Origin: Laccaria trichodermophora
Taxonomy: Eukaryota > Basidiomycota > Agaricomycetes > Agaricales > Hydnangiaceae
Assembly: GCA_018417955.1 (NCBI GenBank)
Contig: JACTVC010000002.1
Span: 4,526,001 to 4,590,000, forward strand
Reading direction: 5' to 3'
Length of the DNA stretch: 64,000 nucleotides
The notes beneath the pieces were generated by a model that saw only the letters and a program-made list of their open reading frames with translations, did no database searches and was not told where the DNA came from. The stretch's first letter is position 1; each line of letters starts with the position of its first letter. Positions 58,303-64,000 of the stretch are shown here, one piece after another. Made by a program: the position numbers and the translations under genes.

Positions 58303-59663
58303 TAAATATTTATAGGTAGTTTATTAATATATGATTATTGATAGGTGATGACTTTTAGGTGTATAGCACAAGAAAATGTGAATTATGAGTCCTTACGAGT
58401 TTACAAGTAAGACTCATTCTTTATCAACTGAGGACTTAGGCAAATTTTTCAATCATTCATTTACCTTTCATCACTGCAGGAACCTTTTCTCTTGAACAGA
58501 AAAGCAGTCATAAAATCAGGAAAAATGGCAAATAAATTGGCAAAAAATATGTAGAAAATCAGAATATTGCTTAGTAAGTTGGGGAGGCTGTGTTCAGGGT
58601 TCAGGGACAATATCTAAATATAGAAACCAGCTAAAAGTTGCTAGAAAATCAGAAAAAATACCCAACAATTAAGAGGGATGTTCTCTGTTGCCATGGTGTT
58701 GAAGAGGCTGTGTTCAGGGTTCAGAGTCCATATCTAAATATAGAACAAAGGAAGAAAAATGGCTAGCAAATCAGAAAAAAATAAGGAAAAACTCAAAGTG
58801 ATACTTTTTTGTTGCCATGATGTATGAGGGGCTGTGTCTAGTGTTCAGGGTCCATTTCCAAATATGGAAAATTAAGACAACTATGTAAATATATTATCTA
58901 TTATGCAATATGACTATATCATCAGACCAGCCTTCTTGCTCTTTGAGATATTGGTCAAAAATGATGACAATTTTCAAAAAGTGTCCAATTTTTTTTTCAG
59001 TATTTTGTGTTTTTCTCAATGAGGAATAGTCTGCATGACATTATTTATATATATATGTAAAGGTAAGGAAAGGGGCTACAATTTTTGTTAATGGAGCTAA
59101 GTGAGAGGCTGTGTTTCTGATACTGTGGGAATTTTAACCCAAAAAGGAAATTATTACAGATATATAGAGCATGCTATTATAGGTCACAAAATATAACTAA
59201 CCATCTTCTTTCCTGAGATATATGCAAACAGGACTGGGAATATTTTACCATAAACAGAAAAATAGTTATAAAATTGAGAAAATTTGCTATAAAATCAAAA
59301 AAAAAAAAGGAAAAATAAGAATAGTACACATTGTTGCTATGATGTTGATGGCTAGACTCAGGGCTCAGGGTCCATTTCCAAATATAGAAGAAAACTCAGA
59401 AAATATGAAGTGATTACATGTCATTGCATCTGATGGCATGTCAGGAGGGTGGTCACATGACCAATTTCCTAAAATAAATTTAGTGTCCACAGGAAGGACT
59501 CATACATGCCATGCAAAGCACTGGCCCACACCCACAAGTTTATGACATAGCTACACTGTAAATGCTATTACTGTTGCCAAAAAAAAGGACTTGTACCTGC
59601 CGTGCTTGCAATGGCCTCTTCCACAAGTCTTGGAGTTGATCACTTGGCTGAAGTGTGAATCCT
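58303..59663. other. AT-rich non-coding sequence with ~115-bp degenerate repeats
   Basis: No gene. About four units recur between 58560 and 59400. Each has AGGCTGTGTTCAGGGTTCAG or a variant, then ATATCTAAATATAGAA, then GCTAGAAAATCAGAAAAA. They resemble in layout, but not closely in sequence, the ~115-bp units of the 5.9-kb element. Confidence 0.55.
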
Positions 59664-59861
59664 TACAGTGCCTTGCATAATGCTTTGCAGCGTGAATTTT
59701 TTAAAATTGTATTTGGCTGTGTTTAAACTGGACCTAATATGTCAATTCCCTCCTATTCCGGACAGGGATCATTTCGTTGGGTTTTGGTTGTGACCACTAC
59801 AAATAGAATCAAATACGATTTGAAAAAATTCGTGCTGCAAAGCATTATGCAAGACACTGTA
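59664..59861. mobile_element. 198-bp Tc1/mariner-like MITE
   Basis: Inverted ends of about 50 bp: TACAGTGCCTTGCATAATGC at the left, the complement of TACAGTGTCTTGCATAATGC at the right, both flanked by TA. The CAGTGCCTTGCATAA terminus is a classic Tc1/mariner end. It is inserted at the 3' side of a Ty3/Gypsy remnant. Confidence 0.8.
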
Positions 59862-60265
59862 GTATATGTGATCTTCCACTTCTGAAGCTCTCGCTTGTCT
59901 ATGTGGACCATAGTTAAGTAAGATCTCGATGTCAGGTACTGTATTTCAATCTCTTTGCTGCTTGTTGATCCTAACAGAATGCTTACAGAGGTGTTGTTAC
60001 TATCCTCGATCTGGATGTCCAATTCAGCAGATGACACTGCCACATTCAGCAGTTTTTCTTCAAACTCTGGCCCTAACTCCTCGAACATATTATAAAGTGG
60101 ATCTTCTGTTGGCTTCAGTTTTAATGGATTGAAGTCGCTATCTAGCGGGCTCTTCTGAGGTGGAATACGACAGCACAGCCAAGGCACAGGATCTACATTA
60201 GCATGGACTTTCCCTGTGTGGTGAATAATCTTCATGTTAGGGAAAGCCAAGAAGACTAATCCCCA
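59862..60265 (-). pseudogene. Ty3/Gypsy Pol remnant (RNase H end)
   Basis: About 130 residues of frame. They include FPNMKIIHHTGKVHANVDPV and WLCCRIPPQKSP, equivalent to the end of the Ty3/Gypsy RNase H domain (...RPGKxHxNVDALSR), then KLKPTEDPLYNMFEELGPEF in the linker before integrase. It is cut off on one side by the CACTTCAG end at 60266 and on the other by the MITE ending at 59861. Not functional. Confidence 0.72.
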
Positions 60266-63200
60266 CACTTCAGTCACCCACCTTGACCAAGCTATTAGCT
60301 AGGAAATCATCCAGGCTAATAGATCCTTTGGCCAGTTATTTTTTTGCCTCTGGAGAAAAATATATTATTACATTGGGCAAAAATGTTTGGCATTCAATAT
60401 TGTGACCAGAAATATTTGGGCTCATATTTTGTATTGAAAAATATCCTAGCCATCTGAAAGTGGTAGGAAATTTTTTAGCTGTGTGACACTGCTGAAAAAT
60501 GTTTTGGCCATGTCACACTGCTAAGAAATTTTTGAACCATATCACACTGCTGAGAAATCTTTTAGTCATATCACACTGCTGAAAAATGTTTTGACCATGT
60601 CACACTGCTTGGAAATGTTTTAGCCATGTCACATAGGCAAAAAAATTCCTGCCAGTGTCATGGAGTATCTGGGGTCCTAGTTTCAAAAAAAAAACTTCAA
60701 AAATTTCTGACCATTCAAACTTTTATCTTCTGGATTCAACTTTTCTACAAAATTTATCATAAAGATCATTTTGGTCCTAAACTTGCCTTTTTAGTTTACA
60801 TTGTATTTTTATTATAGAAAAACCAGATTATATATTGCATTCAGCTCTATCTATTGGTGGTATTCAGCTATTTGTTATATAGTTATAGCCTCTAAATTCT
60901 GCTCTATCAGATAATAAAGGTTGTTACTGACTGCTCTTATGTTGAGTGTATATTAATAACTGCCTATAATAGACTAGCCTTACTTACTGAATTATTACTG
61001 ATGTCTATTATTCTTGCAAATTATCAGAAGTAGATATTGGCTGATGTGTGAGCCATATTTCTTCACTGAAGTATGTTCCTAAAGACTAGAGAGAGTTTGG
61101 GAACTGTCAGATTGACTATGCCAGCTTTTTTTTTCACTTTTATAGAGGCATATTTCTGAGAACTGCAGAGAGCTCTGAGGATTGTCAGTGTCTGAAGTTA
61201 TAAATATGTATAATATGATATGATATGATATGATGTATTCATGTCTGTTGACTATAATGACATGCTGACTACCAGTACTTTACTGTGCCCCACCTATTTC
61301 TGCAGAAATGGCTAGAATCTCCTAGAATTCTCATCTCTCTATTACAAATACTTGAATTTCCTTTTTTAGATATAGACCTTAGACCTTGACAACAGTACCC
61401 AACAACAAATCCTATTTTTTCTCATTTTTACCACATTTTCTAAATGATTTTCATTTAAAATAGTAATCTTGCCTCATTTACTCTGATTTCAGCTCTGCAA
61501 CATTATAATCAATAGTGACTACCATCCAATATTTTCTTTAATGTTTCTTGTATTTTATTGTAATTTTCTGGCAATATTTGCACAAATTACCTTATTTGGA
61601 AATATGCACAGACCATGTGCACTATACACCAACATTGTAAATAACAGTTATAGCTGAATGCAGAATGATAAGCCATGCCAGACTGACACATGCACGGGGC
61701 AGACTGTCAAATTTTCAAAGCAACATGATGGCTGAGTTCTCACCAAGTTCTCACAATGAGTCAAATAATTGATGTCACTGTAGTACCACAGTAACATTTG
61801 AGAGTCTGCTCTATGTATGTGTTGATCTGCATGACCTATCATTCTGCATTCAGCTGTGATTGTGAAGCGTTCACTCTGAACTTCTCGCATAGCTGAAGCC
61901 AAGAGGGAAGGAGGAGGCAAGAATGGGTGGATCTGGGATCAACACCCATGAGTGAGCAATGAGCAGTTACAAGATACTCAGCTGGCCCAACATGATTATG
62001 CATACTGTAGGAAGTACAGTTATACAAAGCACTACATGTAGTACAAGAGGATGGCAAGACTGCTGACAAGGTGGTGGTTCAAGACAAAAGATCAATCTAT
62101 TATGTAAGATATCCAAATCTAGCTATATACCACTGTTTGACTATGGCCTCTGGGCATTCCCTTCCAATCCTATATCACAGTGATGGTATGTCTATTCTTT
62201 TTCTATTTTTTTTTTCCTGTTTTTCCAGCTATATTTGTATCATTTACCATATTAGGAAATATCCACAGACTATGTATATGGTATCTAAATATTGTTGACA
62301 ATAGTCTATTATTTTTCTCTTTTTCTTCTGAGTTTATGGCTATATTTTCATTCATTCCCATATTTGGAAATATGCACAGTAAACAGTACATCAACATTAT
62401 CAACAACCATTTATATCATGTAAATTTTTTTTCTAATTTTTCTAGCTATATTTGTATTAATTACTATTTTAGGAAATGTGCACAGACCATGTATACAATA
62501 CCCCAATATTGTCAACAACAGTCCATTATTTTTCTCTTTTTCCTTCTAATTTTCTGAATATAATTTCTTATCAGGAAATGTGCACAGACCATCAACATAC
62601 TCTATTATTTTCTCTCTCTCTTTAGTGACTTTTTAGCTCTATTTTTATCAATTACCTTATTAATTTCTGTGGCCAGACCTCATTACACCATATTACAACA
62701 GTTACACAGAAATAACAAAAAATAGCAGTAGTGATGTTATAAGTGTGGAAAAAGAGATCACATGACTGCATCACATGGTTGTATCACAGGACACATCATA
62801 TGATATGTCACATGATCACATGAATGATGTCACCTGACTATTATATATCACATGACTTGTGTCACATGACTTTATTATCACATGATTATATCACATGTCA
62901 TATCATATGACTGTATCACATGATACACAACATAAACAACTATATAATGCATAAAGTTTTGAATCTAAGAGAGTCTTACAGAGTCAAGCTAAGTGAGTAG
63001 CTACTTATGCTCTGGAATGTTACAAGTGTAGCTGTACTCACCTTTCGCAGAATGCTGCAGAAAGGTTTAGCAGGATCCTGCCAGAATGTAGGGAAGGGAA
63101 AAATGATGAGCACACAAAGACAGAGAGTCACAAGCTCTCCTAAAAGAGTCACAATCTACAGCTGACATTGTCACTCTATTCCTTCACTAAGCTTGATAAA

Positions 63201-64000
63201 GAGTCATGAAGACAATAATACTCTTATATGCAAGTGGAAACAGAGAAGATGCATATACAAAGATGCATAAGAAGTGTGACTACTGTGATATGCATATATA
63301 GAATCCATTGGATAGGGAATATATCTGATAGCCTGACCCCTCATACATGGGACTACTACTGACAAGTATGGAAATGGCTGGCATATCTGGGATCTTATCC
63401 ATCTTTTACATTATTTACTTTCCATTGCTTAGCTATTGTGTCACATGACTCCTTTTTGTACTTGTCAGTAGTAGTCATAAATACCAATCAAGGACATGCA
63501 TGGATAGGCATGGAAGTAATAGAACAAATAACAAACAAACATCTAACTTATATTTGTTCATGTTCTATGTCATGTGATAGGTCAGATGATGTGATTATGT
63601 CATAGATCATATGATGTGGTCATGTGATCTGTCTTTCCAGGAAAGATTTTGGCACTTACAATACCACCACTGCTATCAGAAAAAAAGGAGAAAAAATAAT
63701 AAACTATTGTTAATGGCCTGTGCACATGTCCTATTCTGGAAATATATCCAGAGAGTCAGACAAAAAGGGGGAAAAAAGAAATAGATACATGGTCTGGGTA
63801 CATTTCCTAATATAATAATTTAATACAAATACAGCTAGAAAAATAAGAAAGGAAATTCAATTTAGCCTGAAAAATTAGAAGAAAAAGAGAAAAATAATGG
63901 ACTGTTGTTGACAATATTGGGGTATTGTATACATGGTCTGTGCACATTTCCTAAAATAGTAATTAATACAAATATAGCTAGAAAAATTAGAAAAAAAATT
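60266..64000. mobile_element. Second copy of the long-inverted-repeat element, running off the window, core inverted
   Basis: Starts CACTTCAGTCACCCACCTTG and follows 44441-46398 closely (small deletion near 60305, 319-bp insertion at 61861). At about 62558 it enters core sequence that is the reverse complement of 48397 downward in the first copy, and at about 63873 it enters the start of the right arm (matches 48404-48527). The core here is about 1.3 kb; a segment of about 725 bp (roughly 47284-48008 of the first copy) is absent. The remaining ~1.8 kb of right arm would lie beyond the window. Confidence 0.82.
61861..62179. mobile_element. 319-bp MITE-like insertion with 5-bp target duplication
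   Basis: Absent from the matching positions in both arms of the first copy. Ends TGTGA...TCACA are inverted, and GTGAT is duplicated at 61856-61860 and 62180-62184. The interior has no coding potential I can recognise. Confidence 0.8.

Overview
This is a nuclear window from a basidiomycete, most likely an Agaricomycete mushroom. Genes are dense and rich in introns. Most introns are 46-60 nt with GTRNGT donors and CTRAY-like branch sites. The families point the same way: a Zn2Cys6 activator, an F-box protein, a 7-TM family I associate with mushrooms, a KDZ transposon and a PIF1-type helicase pseudogene. I assembled every exon chain by hand from splice signals, reading frame and family conservation. 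No transcript or database evidence was used.

1-39.4 kb is the gene-rich half. In order it holds: the 3' part of a SIRT5-type sirtuin (+); a short mitochondrial-looking protein (-); an acyl-CoA dehydrogenase (-); an XlnR-like Zn2Cys6 factor (-); a nuclear poly(A)-binding protein of the Pab2/PABPN1 type (+) between two inverted repeat arms; mitochondrial bL19 (+); an Ivy1-like protein (+); mitochondrial AspRS (-); an F-box protein (+); a 4'-phosphopantetheinyl transferase (-); a Mak32-like pfkB protein (+); NC2-beta/Dr1 (-); SmF (+); an LLPH/DUF2423 protein (+); a 7-TM protein with very small exons (-); Erb1 (-); Arp4 (+); a Q-rich protein (-); TRAPP subunit Trs20 (-); a mitochondrial rhomboid protease (+); CLASP/Stu1 (-); and a SelW/Rdx-family protein (-). 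Five divergent pairs have start codons only about 50-300 bp apart. The content is housekeeping: RNA processing, transcription, ribosome biogenesis, mitochondrial translation, trafficking and microtubules.

39.5-64 kb is an AT-rich transposon and satellite block without an intact host gene. It holds a Tc1/mariner-like MITE; a KDZ transposase gene with an array of tiny candidate exons; a 5.9-kb element whose two 1.96-kb arms form an inverted repeat; a fold-back pair of about 32-bp minisatellite arrays; a 170-bp satellite; a duplicated block of about 1.4 kb; a decayed PIF1-helicase/cysteine-protease gene with three in-frame TGA stops; a Ty3/Gypsy remnant; and a second partial copy of the long-inverted-repeat element whose core lies in the opposite orientation.

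The points most worth checking are the invertible-core element, the probable 1-nt exon in the 7-TM gene, the 8-nt exon in the SelW-like gene, the KDZ micro-exon array, a possible AT-AC intron in SmF, about five GC-AG introns, and two introns near 30 nt.
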